DNA of 64,000 nt, taken from contig NZ_LZJI01000197.1 of NCBI RefSeq assembly GCF_001667775.1, positions 62,001 to 126,000 on the forward strand. The letters are read 5' to 3'. This document shows positions 1 to 10,872 of the stretch, piece after piece. The position numbers and the translations under genes are program-made. Below the pieces are notes generated by a model. That model saw only the letters and a list, made by a program, of their open reading frames with translations. It searched no databases and was not told the origin of the DNA. Origin of the DNA: Mycobacterium sp. E1747. GTDB lineage: Bacteria > Actinomycetota > Actinomycetes > Mycobacteriales > Mycobacteriaceae. Each line of letters begins with the position of its first letter. Position 1 is the stretch's first letter.

Positions 1-58
1 CGCGTCCGGACCCCGGTTCAATTGAATTCACGGGAAGGAAAAACCCCCGACTCCGCGG

Positions 59-1171
59 GTGCGGGCCGGCGGCGCCGCGCAAAATGAAGGGATGCCGGAC
101 GGACCCGCCACAGCGGTTGGACGCCGATCGTCACCAACCCGGGTGGCGTTGGCGCTAGGCAGCGGCGGGGCCCGCGGGTACGCCCACATCGGGGTGATCG
201 AGGCGCTGCGCGCCCGGGAGTACGAGATCGCGGGGATCGCGGGCTCGTCGATGGGCGCGCTGGTCGGCGGCCTGGAAGCGGCCGGACGCCGCGACGAGTT
301 CGCCGACTGGGCGAAGTCCTTGACGCAGCGCACCATTCTGCGGCTGCTGGACTTCTCGATCAGCGCGGCCGGGGTGATGCGCGCGGAGAAGATCCTCGAT
401 GCGGTGCGCGACATCCTCGGCCCGGTCGCCATCGAGCAGCTGCCCATCCCCTTTACGGCGGTGGCGACCGACCTGGTGGCAGGTAAGTCGGTGTGGTTTC
501 AGCGCGGCCCGGTCGACACCGCGATCCGCGCCTCCATCGCCATCCCCGGCGTGATCGCCCCCCACGAGGTCAACGGTCGTCTGCTGGCCGACGGCGGCAT
601 CCTGGACCCGCTGCCGATGGCGCCCCTTTCGGCGGTCAACGCCGACGTGACCATCGCGGTGAGCCTGAGCGGCAGCGAGGCGATCGCCAACCGCGACGCG
701 GATTCGGGGGTCACGGCCGAGTGGCTGAACCGCATGGTGCGCAGCACCTCGGCGCTGCTCGACACCACGGCCGCCCGCTCGCTGCTCGATCGGCCGACGG
801 CGCGGGCCGTCCTTGGCAGGTTCGGCGGATCCACCGCCGAGGCGGACAGCTGGCCGGACGATCCCGACGTCGAGCAGAGCGCGACCGAAGACGAGGTGGC
901 CGCTGAATTGGTCGACGCCGCAGCGGAAGTCCCGAAACTGGGCAGCTTCGAGGTAATGAACCGGACCATCGACATCGCCCAGGCCGCGCTGGCGCGCCAT
1001 ACGCTGGCCGTCTACCCGCCCGACTTGTTGATCGAAGTGCCGCGCTCGATCTGCCGGGGCCTGGATTTTCACCGGGCGGCGGAGGTGATCGCCGTCGGCC
1101 GTGCGCTGGCGGACGAGGCGTTGGACGCCTTCGAGAACGACCGTGCCGCGCCGCCCACGATCGAGGGTTGA
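59..1171 (+). CDS. Patatin-like phospholipase (Rv1063c type)
   Basis: Predicted serine acyl-hydrolase of 370 residues. The patatin fold is shown by the glycine-rich oxyanion loop GSGGARG at residues 34-40, the nucleophile motif GSSMG at 62-66 (Ser64) and the dyad motif DGG at 178-180 (Asp178). There is no signal peptide or membrane helix, so it is probably cytoplasmic or peripheral. Its substrate cannot be read from sequence; members of the family hydrolyse phospholipids or neutral lipids. It converges on the next gene, also a patatin, with only 21 bases between them. The GTG start at 59 is used because GGAAGGA lies upstream; an ATG at 92 is an alternative. The region after about residue 220 is low in complexity and variable. 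Confidence 0.85.
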   Translation: MRAGGAAQNEGMPDGPATAVGRRSSPTRVALALGSGGARGYAHIGVIEALRAREYEIAGIAGSSMGALVGGLEAAGRRDEFADWAKSLTQRTILRLLDFSISAAGVMRAEKILDAVRDILGPVAIEQLPIPFTAVATDLVAGKSVWFQRGPVDTAIRASIAIPGVIAPHEVNGRLLADGGILDPLPMAPLSAVNADVTIAVSLSGSEAIANRDADSGVTAEWLNRMVRSTSALLDTTAARSLLDRPTARAVLGRFGGSTAEADSWPDDPDVEQSATEDEVAAELVDAAAEVPKLGSFEVMNRTIDIAQAALARHTLAVYPPDLLIEVPRSICRGLDFHRAAEVIAVGRALADEALDAFENDRAAPPTIEG

Positions 1172-1192
1172 AACCCGCTCTGCCGCAACGGT

Positions 1193-2068
1193 TTATACCC
1201 CGAGGAAACGCGCTACGGCCGCGGCCTCGCGGCGGCCCTGCTCGCGTCCGGCCAGCGCCGACGCGACGCGGCAGGCGGGATCCAGCGGATTGGGCCCGAA
1301 GGCCGCCAGCGAGTCGGAGTCGGCGAACACCGCGAACGTCGCACCGGTGAAGGCGGCGATCTCGGCGGCCGGGCCGGCGCCGAACGGCGACGGCCTGTCC
1401 GCGCCCGAGGGCACCAGCACCACCGCCGCGTCGCAATCGGCGGCCACACCGATGTTGACCGAGCCGGCCACCCCACCGTCCATATACCGGCGGCCGGCGA
1501 TGGCAACGGGCGGCCAGGCCCCGGGTACCGCGCAACTGGCCGCCACCGCGTCGACGAGGTCGACACCGGACCGGCGATCGAAAACGGCCAATTCACCTGT
1601 GGCAACGTCGATTGCGGTGATCCGCAGCGCCCGGTCGGGCCAGTCGTGGGATGGCAAACGCTGCGCGATGACCCGCCTGCGTACCGGCGGCGGAACGGTG
1701 TCGGTGGCAAGCGCCACGGCACCGATCCGCCGCATCTGCTGCCGGGTCCGGTCCGACGGGTCGGCGTAAGGCTCCGCCAAGACCCTCAGGAACATTCCGG
1801 TGATCGTTTCGACATCGACGCCGGAGTCGATCTCGGCCGACGCCTCGGCGACCTGCCGGTCGAACAGCTCAGCCAGCGGGGCGCCGCTCCCGATCTGCGC
1901 GGCGACCGTCGAACCCGCGGAGGTGCCCACCAGCACGTCGGAATCCAGTAACAGCCCAGCCGCCGCCGATGACTCATCGGCGATGCCACGCAAAACACCT
2001 GTCTCCCAGGCGATTCCCGCTATCCCGCCACCGGCCAGCACTAGCGCTCGTCTGGTTGTCACGCCCAC
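1193..2068 (-). CDS. Patatin-like phospholipase (Rv1062 type)
   Basis: Second patatin-family hydrolase, 291 residues. It has GGGIAG at residues 13-18, GTSAG at 48-52 with nucleophile Ser50, and the aspartate motif DGG in RRYMDGGVAG. It resembles the convergent neighbour only in these motifs, so this is not a recent duplication. The start is GTG; a second in-frame GTG two codons later (before TTRRAL) is equally possible. It lies 23 bases downstream of a glutamine amidotransferase on the same strand and is probably co-transcribed with it. The lipid substrate is unknown. Confidence 0.82.
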   Translation of the reverse strand: MGVTTRRALVLAGGGIAGIAWETGVLRGIADESSAAAGLLLDSDVLVGTSAGSTVAAQIGSGAPLAELFDRQVAEASAEIDSGVDVETITGMFLRVLAEPYADPSDRTRQQMRRIGAVALATDTVPPPVRRRVIAQRLPSHDWPDRALRITAIDVATGELAVFDRRSGVDLVDAVAASCAVPGAWPPVAIAGRRYMDGGVAGSVNIGVAADCDAAVVLVPSGADRPSPFGAGPAAEIAAFTGATFAVFADSDSLAAFGPNPLDPACRVASALAGREQGRREAAAVARFLGV

Positions 2069-2091
2069 CCACTCTGCCAGGCCGGCATCGG

Positions 2092-2976
2092 CTAGCGCCG
2101 CGCGCCCGGCAGGGCGTGTTGCGCCTCCTGGACCCGTGCGCTCAACTCCGTCCGGCGCAGCAGGTGTGCGGGCGGGTCGGGCAGGATCAGCCGGCGCTCG
2201 ACGCGCAACGCGGCCCCGACGTGCACCAGCTCACCCGGCTCCAGCAGGCGCCAGCGGGGGTCGTCGTCCATGCGTTCGGTGGCGAACACCACTGACGGTC
2301 GGGTGCACAGATGTTCCGACCGCGCGTGAATCCGGTTGGTGCGCAGGTCGAATGTCGGGGCCTGGGCGGGGGCGTCGTCGGACCGGTCCAGGATGTAGAG
2401 CTCGTGGGTTTCGGGGTAGCGCAGCGCCCACATGTCGGTGCCCGTGCTCAGCAGCACGTTGACCGCATAGATCGGCACGTTGGCCGCGAGCCATGTCATG
2501 GCATCGGTGAGGCCCGCGGTGACGTCGCCGTCGCGCGCCCGGATCGAGGCGGTGATCAACGCGAACACCCGCTCGGAATCGGTGTCGCCCAGAACCAAGT
2601 CGTCGGTGCCGACCTCGCGCAGCCGGTCGCCCAGGACATCCAGCCCCTCGAGCACTCCGTTGTGCGCGAAGATCCGGCCGTCCTGCAGGAACGGGTGGGT
2701 GTTGCAGACGTCGAGCGAACCGGTCGTCGCGTAACGCACGTGCGCGACGAACGTCGTGCCCGTCAGGTCATGGGCCTCGGTGGCGAACGCGGCGTCCTCC
2801 CAGGCCGCCATGGGTTGCTTGTCCAGCTGCGGCCGGCCGTGCTCGTCGAAGACGCCGACGCCCGTGCCGTCCGGGTTCCTCCTGCTCTGCTCGGCGAGAC
2901 TGTCCGGGGCGTCCAACAACCAAAACGTCGCGGTGCAAACGTCCGTCCCGGCGTGCAACCCGAATAGTCGACACAT
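2092..2976 (-). CDS. Class II glutamine amidotransferase (Rv1061 type)
   Basis: An N-terminal-nucleophile amidotransferase domain of 294 residues starting MCRLFG. Cys2 becomes the N-terminal nucleophile after Met removal, as in GATase_4/YafJ-like proteins. Further family signs are the HVRYATTG stretch near residue 80 and the HNGVLEG motif near 107. No synthase domain follows, so it is either a stand-alone glutaminase-like enzyme or works with a separate acceptor enzyme. The acceptor is unknown. It sits between the patatin gene and the acyl-CoA ligase on the same strand, and it is followed within 25 bases by the patatin gene. Confidence 0.85.
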   Translation of the reverse strand: MCRLFGLHAGTDVCTATFWLLDAPDSLAEQSRRNPDGTGVGVFDEHGRPQLDKQPMAAWEDAAFATEAHDLTGTTFVAHVRYATTGSLDVCNTHPFLQDGRIFAHNGVLEGLDVLGDRLREVGTDDLVLGDTDSERVFALITASIRARDGDVTAGLTDAMTWLAANVPIYAVNVLLSTGTDMWALRYPETHELYILDRSDDAPAQAPTFDLRTNRIHARSEHLCTRPSVVFATERMDDDPRWRLLEPGELVHVGAALRVERRLILPDPPAHLLRRTELSARVQEAQHALPGARR

Positions 2977-3009
2977 GGCCTCGACGGTACCCAGGGTCAG
3001 CCCGCGCGC

Positions 3010-4641
3010 TCAGTCGCGGGCCTCGACCACCCAGTAGCCGTGCTCGGCGTAGCGCGCCCGGATGGCCTTCTTGTCGTACTTGCCCACGCTGGTGCGCGGA
3101 ATCTCCTCGACGAACGCCCACCGTTCGGGCAGCCACCAGCGAACCACCCTCTCGGCGAGGAACTTTCGCAGGTCTTCGGCGCTGACCGTGGTGCCTTCCT
3201 TGGCCACCACGACGGCCAGCGGCCGTTCCTGCCAGCGCTCGTCGGGCACGCCGACCACCGCGGCCTCGACGACGTGCGGGTGCCCGATCAAGCTGTTCTC
3301 CAGCTCGACGGAGGAGATCCACTCGCCGCCGGACTTGATGACGTCTTTGGCCCGGTCGGTCAGGGTGACGAAACCGCGCTCGTCGATTCGCCCCACGTCA
3401 CCGGTGCGCAACCAGCCGGAGTCGAACTTCGAGTCGTCGGGCGTCAGGTAGTAGGAGCCGGCGATCCATGGGCCGCGGACCTCCACCTCGCCGACGGCCT
3501 CGCCGTCGTTGGGCAGCACCTTGCCCTCATCGTCGACGATCCGCATCTGGACACCGCAGACCGGCTGCCCCTGCGTTGCGCGGATCGCCCAGTGTTGATC
3601 CTGCGGAGTGCCCGGGGGCGGCCACGCCATGGTGGCCATCGGTGACGTCTCCGTCATGCCCCACAGTTGCCGGATCTGAACGCCGTGATTCTCCTCGAAG
3701 GTGCGCATCAGCGACAGCGGAACGGCCGATCCGCCGCAGACCACCAGCCGCAGCGACGACATGTCGTGGCCGGGCTCGTCCTCCAGGCGATGCAACACGT
3801 CGTTCCAGATGGTGGGCACCGCGCCCGCCACGGTCGGTCGCTGGTCCTCGACCATGCGGATCAGCGACCGGGCATCGAGGTGACGGTCGGGCAGCACCAG
3901 ATCGGAGCCGGCCATCAGGGCCGCGTAAGGCAGGCCCCACGCGTTGGCGTGGAACATCGGCACGATCGGCAGCACGCTGTCGACGGCGCCGACGCCGATG
4001 CCGTTGGTGGTGCAGGCCGCCATCGTGTGCAGGTAGCTCGAACGATGGCTGTAGACCACGCCTTTCGGGTTGCCGGTGGTGCCGCTGGTGTAGCACATTG
4101 CGGCCGCGGACTTCTCGTCGAGGTCCGGCCAGTCGAAGTCGGGGGATTCACCGTCGAGCACATCGGCATACCGCAGCACGGTCTTGCCCGATCCCTCGAA
4201 CGGGGCGGTGTCGCCCTCCCCCACGACGATCACGGTGTGCACGGTCTTGAGGTCACCCAGCACCGGGGCGAGCAGCTTGGTCAGCGACGCGTCGACGAGC
4301 ACCACCTGGTCTTCCGCCTCGTTGGCGACGTAGGAGATCTGCTCGGCGAAGAGGCGGATGTTGAGGGTGTGCAGCACGGCACCCATCGACGGCACCGCCA
4401 GGTAGGTGGTCAGGTGTTCGGCGTTGTTCCACATGAACGTCGCCACCCGCTGATCCCCGCTGACGCCGAGGCGGCGCAACCCGTTCGCCAGCCGAGCGGC
4501 GTCGCGACCGAGTTCGCGGTAGGTCATTCGCCGGTAGCCGTCATCGGTGGCGGTGGTGACCGTGCGGGCGCCGTGCACGCCGCACCCGTGGCGCATGATC
4601 GCGGTGATCGTCAACGGAAAGTCCTGCATCGTGCTGTGCAT
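3010..4641 (-). CDS. fadD14: Fatty-acyl-CoA ligase, FadD14 type
   Basis: Adenylate-forming enzyme of 543 residues predicted to activate a fatty acid to acyl-AMP and then acyl-CoA. It shows the P-loop motif YTSGTTGNPKGV, the adenine-binding region ending QLWGMTETSP, the hinge GWLRTGDVGRID, and the C-terminal catalytic lysine in SVGKYDKK. The start at MHSTMQDFPL is chosen because AAAGGCGG precedes it at good spacing; the frame stays open to 4698 but lacks such a site. The N-terminal sequence and the neighbours match Rv1058 (fadD14) of M. tuberculosis. The chain length of its substrate is not evident. Confidence 0.88.
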   Translation of the reverse strand: MHSTMQDFPLTITAIMRHGCGVHGARTVTTATDDGYRRMTYRELGRDAARLANGLRRLGVSGDQRVATFMWNNAEHLTTYLAVPSMGAVLHTLNIRLFAEQISYVANEAEDQVVLVDASLTKLLAPVLGDLKTVHTVIVVGEGDTAPFEGSGKTVLRYADVLDGESPDFDWPDLDEKSAAAMCYTSGTTGNPKGVVYSHRSSYLHTMAACTTNGIGVGAVDSVLPIVPMFHANAWGLPYAALMAGSDLVLPDRHLDARSLIRMVEDQRPTVAGAVPTIWNDVLHRLEDEPGHDMSSLRLVVCGGSAVPLSLMRTFEENHGVQIRQLWGMTETSPMATMAWPPPGTPQDQHWAIRATQGQPVCGVQMRIVDDEGKVLPNDGEAVGEVEVRGPWIAGSYYLTPDDSKFDSGWLRTGDVGRIDERGFVTLTDRAKDVIKSGGEWISSVELENSLIGHPHVVEAAVVGVPDERWQERPLAVVVAKEGTTVSAEDLRKFLAERVVRWWLPERWAFVEEIPRTSVGKYDKKAIRARYAEHGYWVVEARD

Positions 4642-4785
4642 TGAGGTACCGCCTTTGGATCTCGGCGCAGCATCGCCTGATGTCAACCCTCGAGACACGG
4701 GGTGGCCGCATCCCGCGCCGGGGGCGAGGGGCCGCCGGCAGCCTCCACCCTAAGCCCGCGTTCGGCGCCGGCGTCGGCAAACACC

Positions 4786-5841
4786 CTAGGCGAGTACGGG
4801 TTCCCGCTGCGCCAGCGCCGGCAGCCGGGTGGTCGACTCGTCCGCCGGTCCCGCGGCGACCGGCGCCACGGTGACCACGCCGGAGTGGTCGCCGATGTAG
4901 AGGTACCTGCCGTCCGGGCTCTCCACCACGCAGGAGGGATGCTTCACCGCCGTGAAGTCCCCGATGACGTCGTGGGTGCGCGTGCAGACCACCGCCACGT
5001 GGTCGTCGCTGACCAGATAAGCGCGGCGGCCGTCACGGCTGAGCGCCATGCGGGTGAGCGGACCGGCGACCTCGCTGAGCTTGCGCGTGCCCGTGATCTT
5101 GCGGGACTTGGTGTCGATGACGTCGAAAACCGCGCCCACCACGGGGCCGCAACTGGCCACGTACGCCACACCGCCGTCGTCGCTCAGCGCGACGTCGCGG
5201 ATGGGCAACCCTAGCTCGTAGCCTCCGGTGATGCGCGAGAGCCGAGTGTCCACTTCGACCAGTTGGCCGCCCGCCGGGCCGTTGGTGGCGGCGTAGAGCT
5301 GACCCCCGTCGGGGCCGATGCGGACACAATCCACGTTGGTCCCCGGGGCGGTGGCCAGGTCGATCACCCCGAAGTCATCCGTGGTGGTGTCCAGGACGGT
5401 GATGTCGGCGCCCCGCGCGCCGTTGCGCCCGGCGTAGACGAACCTGCCGTCGGCGCTGACGGCGAGGTCGCTCACGCTGTTGGCCAGCGGATAAGTCGCG
5501 ACACGGGCCATCGTGGCGAGGTCGACGACGTCGACGGAGTCGTATGCCGCCGACGCGGTGCTGATGTAGGCGCGGGGGGCGTTCCCACCGCTGAGTGCGA
5601 TCGTGAAGGCCTCGTCGAGGCCGGTGACGGTCTGCATCACCCGCCGCCCATCGGTGTCGATGATCGAGACCGTGTCGCCGCCGTGGTTGGCGACTATCAG
5701 CCGGCTGCCGTCGGGGCTTACGCCGGCGTCGCTGATCGGACCGTTTCGCACCGGAATCCGGACCAACGAGCTCTCGTCCAATCGAAGGTTTCGCTCTTCT
5801 CCGTAGTCCGGGAAGGCCTTGCCGCCGTTCACACCGCTCAC
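4786..5841 (-). CDS. Seven-bladed beta-propeller protein (Rv1057 type)
   Basis: About 351 residues of repeating YVTN/lactonase-like blades; phrases such as SPDGSRLIVANHGGDTVSI and SADGRFVYAGR recur roughly every 45-50 residues. No signal peptide is seen. The likely orthologue Rv1057 is a stress-responsive gene controlled by TrcR, MprA and SigE in M. tuberculosis (established knowledge), and trcRS is also in this window. The start is uncertain: GTG at 5841 has AGGCGG six bases upstream, whereas ATG at 5862 would place that site inside the gene. The molecular role is unknown. Confidence 0.8.
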   Translation of the reverse strand: MSGVNGGKAFPDYGEERNLRLDESSLVRIPVRNGPISDAGVSPDGSRLIVANHGGDTVSIIDTDGRRVMQTVTGLDEAFTIALSGGNAPRAYISTASAAYDSVDVVDLATMARVATYPLANSVSDLAVSADGRFVYAGRNGARGADITVLDTTTDDFGVIDLATAPGTNVDCVRIGPDGGQLYAATNGPAGGQLVEVDTRLSRITGGYELGLPIRDVALSDDGGVAYVASCGPVVGAVFDVIDTKSRKITGTRKLSEVAGPLTRMALSRDGRRAYLVSDDHVAVVCTRTHDVIGDFTAVKHPSCVVESPDGRYLYIGDHSGVVTVAPVAAGPADESTTRLPALAQREPVLA

Positions 5842-6220
5842 ATTGCACCGCCTTTTGCTCATTGTCGGCGCGGAGGCAATATCGCCGGAACTTGCGCGAC
5901 AGATCGGCCTCCGGATCCAGGAGATCTCAGCACCGAAAGGCGCTGACGCGACTGGTTTTTGCGATCCTACCGGCCAAAATTCACGTCGAAGCGGGTCGAA
6001 TTCCCCCGACGTTAGCTACGTCACTCCCCGCGCTCAGGTTCTGCTCAGGCTTTCAATAACGCTGTACGGCAGTCGCTTACCCCCAGCGAAAGCGATGCAA
6101 ACGCGCATCCGGCGGATTTCGCTTTCGCCGCTAACGTCCCCGGTCAGCGCCGTGGCGGTGTCCAGGTTAAGAGATTCTCAGGGTCTGCACCGCGAAGAGG
6201 TAAAGATCACACCTTGCTGG
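5842..6220. promoter_or_regulatory. Upstream region of the beta-propeller gene
   Basis: Roughly 380 bases without a gene, lying between the end of the DUF427 gene and the start of the beta-propeller gene, both on the minus strand. It should carry the propeller promoter, which in M. tuberculosis is SigE/MprA/TrcR dependent; I could not assign a single -10/-35 pair with confidence. It also holds the stem-loop at 6086-6128 (separate entry). Confidence 0.45.
6086..6128 (-). terminator. Stem-loop downstream of the DUF427 operon
   Basis: Perfect 10-bp inverted repeat, GCGAAAGCGA at 6086-6095 and TCGCTTTCGC at 6119-6128, separated by 23 bases. It lies about 95 bases beyond the DUF427 stop codon and could end that transcript. 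There is no U-tract, and the loop is long for an intrinsic terminator, so a protein-binding operator for the propeller gene is an alternative. Confidence 0.4.
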
Positions 6221-6991
6221 TTAGCTGAATTGGGTTTTCGGCCGGGGCAGCGCCGCACCGTCGACGACGATGTCCAGTTTTTCATTGTAAAACGCCACCA
6301 AACCGGCGATCTGGCCGACCGCGGGCAACGGGTAGTGATAGGTCCAGGCCAGGTCCGGATGCAGCGCACCGCCGGAGCGCACGGACCAATATCCCGACGT
6401 CACTCCTTTGTACGGACACAGCGTCTGCGTCGAGCTGGGCTGCAGATGCTCGAAGTAAACGTCGGTTGGGTCAATGTAATACCTTGTCGGTAAACCGGTT
6501 TCGAATAGCAGTACGGGAGACCTGGTGTCGGCCAGCACAATTCCGTCCAGCTCGACCCGGACTTGCCGGTGTGACCGCAGGGCGTCCACCCGCGAATACG
6601 GGTTGCGCGGATGGCCGTAGATCGGCTCGTCTTCCTCGAACCAGCGCAACGGATTCCATTCGAATCGCACCGTGCCGGCCACCGGGCCATCACCGTCAGC
6701 GTCGAACACTCGCGCGGCGGACGGATAGGTCTGACCGGAGCGCTGCAGGGAGTACAGCCGTGAGGCGCCGAATTGCACCTTCTGCGAATGGTTCTCGTCA
6801 CGCAGAAACTCCGGGCGGACATCGGACAACGGGATGTAGTACTGCGGGTAGTACGGGACCTCCCACACGTAAAGCGCGGAGGTGGTGTCGAAGACCAGCG
6901 CGTCGCCGAGGTAGCCCCGCACCCGGCGCGGTGCGGGCTCGACCCTGCCGCGCGCGGCGGCCATCTCGGGGTAATCACGCTCGACGGTCAT
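6221..6991 (-). CDS. DUF427 domain protein (Rv1056 type)
   Basis: A 256-residue protein with two DUF427 units; the second contains the typical SSTQTLCPYKGVTSGYWSV stretch. DUF427 proteins are small beta-rich proteins of unknown biochemical role. The start ATG overlaps the TGA of the upstream DUF6295 gene in an ATGA arrangement, which supports translational coupling and fixes the start. The larger open frame further upstream is the shadow of that gene. It is the last gene of the dienelactone hydrolase-DUF6295-DUF427 group. Confidence 0.8.
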   Translation of the reverse strand: MTVERDYPEMAAARGRVEPAPRRVRGYLGDALVFDTTSALYVWEVPYYPQYYIPLSDVRPEFLRDENHSQKVQFGASRLYSLQRSGQTYPSAARVFDADGDGPVAGTVRFEWNPLRWFEEDEPIYGHPRNPYSRVDALRSHRQVRVELDGIVLADTRSPVLLFETGLPTRYYIDPTDVYFEHLQPSSTQTLCPYKGVTSGYWSVRSGGALHPDLAWTYHYPLPAVGQIAGLVAFYNEKLDIVVDGAALPRPKTQFS

Positions 6992-7263
6992 CTCTGATCC
7001 TTGGCTGCCAGCCCGGCCGGCGCGTGGGCGATCGCTTTGCGGATGGCGTCGGCCAGCGCCAGCGCGCTCTCCTCGGTGAGCTCCAGCGCCACCCGCGCCG
7101 ACGGGCCGAGCTCGGGATTGATCACGTCGATGTTGACCGTGTGGCCGTAGGGGGCGTGGACCGGGTGATCGAGGTACACGGTCGCGCGGCTGGCGCCGAA
7201 CCACCCCGTGGCGCCCTTGCCGCTGCCGTCGATTCTGACGTGTTCGGTGAGATAAGTGCACAT
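6988..7263 (-). CDS. DUF6295 family protein
   Basis: A 91-residue protein starting MCTYLTEHVRIDGSGKGATGW. I recognise this as the DUF6295 type: a small, soluble, beta-rich protein with a conserved N-terminal Cys-Thr-Tyr and a GATGWF segment. The function is unknown. It lies 12 bases downstream of the dienelactone hydrolase gene and overlaps the DUF427 gene by four bases, so all three are very likely one transcript. Confidence 0.75.
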   Translation of the reverse strand: MCTYLTEHVRIDGSGKGATGWFGASRATVYLDHPVHAPYGHTVNIDVINPELGPSARVALELTEESALALADAIRKAIAHAPAGLAAKDQR

Positions 7264-7275
7264 GACCGGCGAGAC

Positions 7276-8031
7276 CTAGCCTTTCAGGTGGGTGGCGAAG
7301 AAGTCGTCGATGCGCCGCCAACCGTCGACCGCCGCCTCGGGCCGGTAGGCGGGTCGATCGACGGAGAAGAACGAGTGGCCCGCGCCCTCGTAGGAGTGGA
7401 ACTCGTGCGGCTTGTCCAGCCTCGTCAGTTCGTCGTCGAGCGCAGCGACCGCGGCCGGCGCCGGGAATCGGTCCTCGATCCCGAACAGGCCCAGCAGCGG
7501 GCAACTCAGATTCGGCGCCAGCTGCAGGATCGGTTTCATAGCCTTGGGCATCCCCTCCGGCGGATCCTCGACGATGAAGGCGCCGTAGCAGTCCACTGCC
7601 GCATCGAACGGCAGCGAACACGCCGCCAGGTACGCGTGCCGCCCGCCCGAGCAGTGCCCGATGACGCCGAACCTGCCGTTGGCACCTGGCAATGAGCGCA
7701 GGTGCTCGACCGCTCCCGCGACGTCACCGACCAGACGTTCGTCGGGCACGCCGCCCGCCGCACGCGCCGCCGCCGCCGCGTCGTCCGGCGAGGCGCCCGG
7801 CGCCTCGCGCGAATAGAGGTTCGGAGCCACGGCGTGGTAGCCGCTGACGGCGAGCCGCCGGACGAACTCTTTGGTCTCGCGGTCATAGCCGGGCATGTGA
7901 TGAATCCACACGACTCCCCCGCGCGTCCCTTCGGCAAGGGGCGAGGCGCGGTATGCCTCGATCTCGTCGCCGCCGAGGCCGGTGATGGTGATGGTTTCCG
8001 CACGAATGGCGTCTGGGCTGATCGCCTTCAT
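7276..8031 (-). CDS. Dienelactone hydrolase family alpha/beta hydrolase
   Basis: A 251-residue hydrolase. The nucleophile elbow is GHCSGG, with Cys in place of Ser as in dienelactone hydrolases. The acid residue is in FGIEDRF and the histidine in GAGHSFF. The start ATG (MKAISPD) has AGGAG nine bases upstream; the frame remains open to 8184 but that extension lacks family features. It should hydrolyse a lactone or ester, but the natural substrate is unknown. It is the first gene of an apparent three-gene operon with DUF6295 and DUF427. Confidence 0.85.
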   Translation of the reverse strand: MKAISPDAIRAETITITGLGGDEIEAYRASPLAEGTRGGVVWIHHMPGYDRETKEFVRRLAVSGYHAVAPNLYSREAPGASPDDAAAAARAAGGVPDERLVGDVAGAVEHLRSLPGANGRFGVIGHCSGGRHAYLAACSLPFDAAVDCYGAFIVEDPPEGMPKAMKPILQLAPNLSCPLLGLFGIEDRFPAPAAVAALDDELTRLDKPHEFHSYEGAGHSFFSVDRPAYRPEAAVDGWRRIDDFFATHLKG

Positions 8032-8144
8032 TCGCGACTCCTCTTGGGTTGTCCCTCGTTGGCCGCAACCGGGCGCGGAGCGCATGGGGCCGGTCCGGGC
8101 CCACTGCGCCGGAACCCAACGTATCGGAACACCTTTGCGCCCGG

Positions 8145-9011
8145 TCAGCGCCGCTTGTCGCGCACCTTGTACGTCGACGGCCACGACTTGCGGGACTCGT
8201 CTCCGGTCAACGGGGTGCCCATCCCCCCGACCTTCACGTTGTAGGCCTCCTTGCCCGGGCCGACCTCTCGATTCGCGTGCTCCTGGGCAAGGAAGTACAG
8301 CTCGTCGATCGTGGCCTCGTCGTAGGCGACGAACGAGGTTTCCCGCGCCACGTCGTCGATGCCGGCGAGCAACCGCTCGGGCAGCACCCGCGATGCCAGC
8401 GCCGCCAGGCCCAACACCGTGAAGGGAATGAGCCAGTAGCAGACGTACGACAACGGAGTCCTGGTGTCCAGGATGGTGGCGTCACCCCGCACGATCGGTG
8501 GAATCGCCGACGACACCGTCATAACGGCCAGGCTCCCCACCCAGATCCAGCTCAGGACGCTGACGGCCCGCCCGAACAGCTCGGTCGTGCGCACGTCCGC
8601 GGGCTGCTCCGCGGCGAGGAACGCGCGCACGAACGGCTTACCCGTCAGCGTGGCGACCAGTGCGACCACCGAAAATCCGGCGATGCTCAGCGGCAGTATC
8701 CACCGCTGGGAGAACCAGTCGCCGAGCGCGAAAGTCAGTCCCGTCAACACCATAAATACTGCGGCGCAACCGATTTCGAGCGTCCGCTCCGGCTTGCCGG
8801 TGAGAATTCCGATCGCCAGTGCGGCGGCCGCGACCGCCAGCCCGACCAGCGCGGCGGCCGGCAACGGGACGTTACCGACGAGCACCCAATAGACGATCCA
8901 CGGCGCAAGACCAAACAGCATGCCCACGAGGGTCAGTGTAGGAGTGACGATTTCCGCGGGCCCTGGTGGCCGGGTCGAAAATTTGGTCCGCGGCCGAGGG
9001 CCATCCCACAT
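8145..9011 (-). CDS. Six-helix membrane protein of unknown function
   Basis: About 288 residues. I count six hydrophobic segments, beginning near TPTLTLVGMLFG, LPAAALVGLAVA, IGCAAVFMVLTG, WILPLSIAGFSV, AVSVLSWIWVG and LSYVCYWLIPF. A cytoplasmic-looking charged tail of about 75 residues follows and ends KVRDKRR. I do not recognise a family. The ATG at 9011 (MWDGPRP) is chosen over a TTG at 9044, but the first clearly protein-like segment starts about 20 residues later, so the start is uncertain. It lies 113 bases upstream of the dienelactone hydrolase gene and is probably transcribed separately. Confidence 0.7.
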   Translation of the reverse strand: MWDGPRPRTKFSTRPPGPAEIVTPTLTLVGMLFGLAPWIVYWVLVGNVPLPAAALVGLAVAAAALAIGILTGKPERTLEIGCAAVFMVLTGLTFALGDWFSQRWILPLSIAGFSVVALVATLTGKPFVRAFLAAEQPADVRTTELFGRAVSVLSWIWVGSLAVMTVSSAIPPIVRGDATILDTRTPLSYVCYWLIPFTVLGLAALASRVLPERLLAGIDDVARETSFVAYDEATIDELYFLAQEHANREVGPGKEAYNVKVGGMGTPLTGDESRKSWPSTYKVRDKRR

Positions 9012-9081
9012 GGGCTTCTTCGGTCGCCGACCCCCGCAAGCCAATGCCGCGTTGCGTCAGGCCTTCTGACGGCGAAGGCCG

Positions 9082-10750
<1,669 letters not shown>

Positions 10751-10872
10751 ACCGGTGATATGCCTCTCTCGGTCGTCTACGAATTCGTCTGATCTTTCAC
10801 TGTCAACCCCGCCGCCGAATGCCGTTAGGGGCCAAGGTCCTCGCGGATCGGACCCTTGGTCGCTATTCCGAC

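Noticed and set aside
6221..7621. Single 466-residue protein covering DUF427 and its upstream gene
   Set aside because: The N-terminal half is an out-of-frame reading of the hydrolase and DUF6295 genes; the family match begins at MTVERDYPEM.
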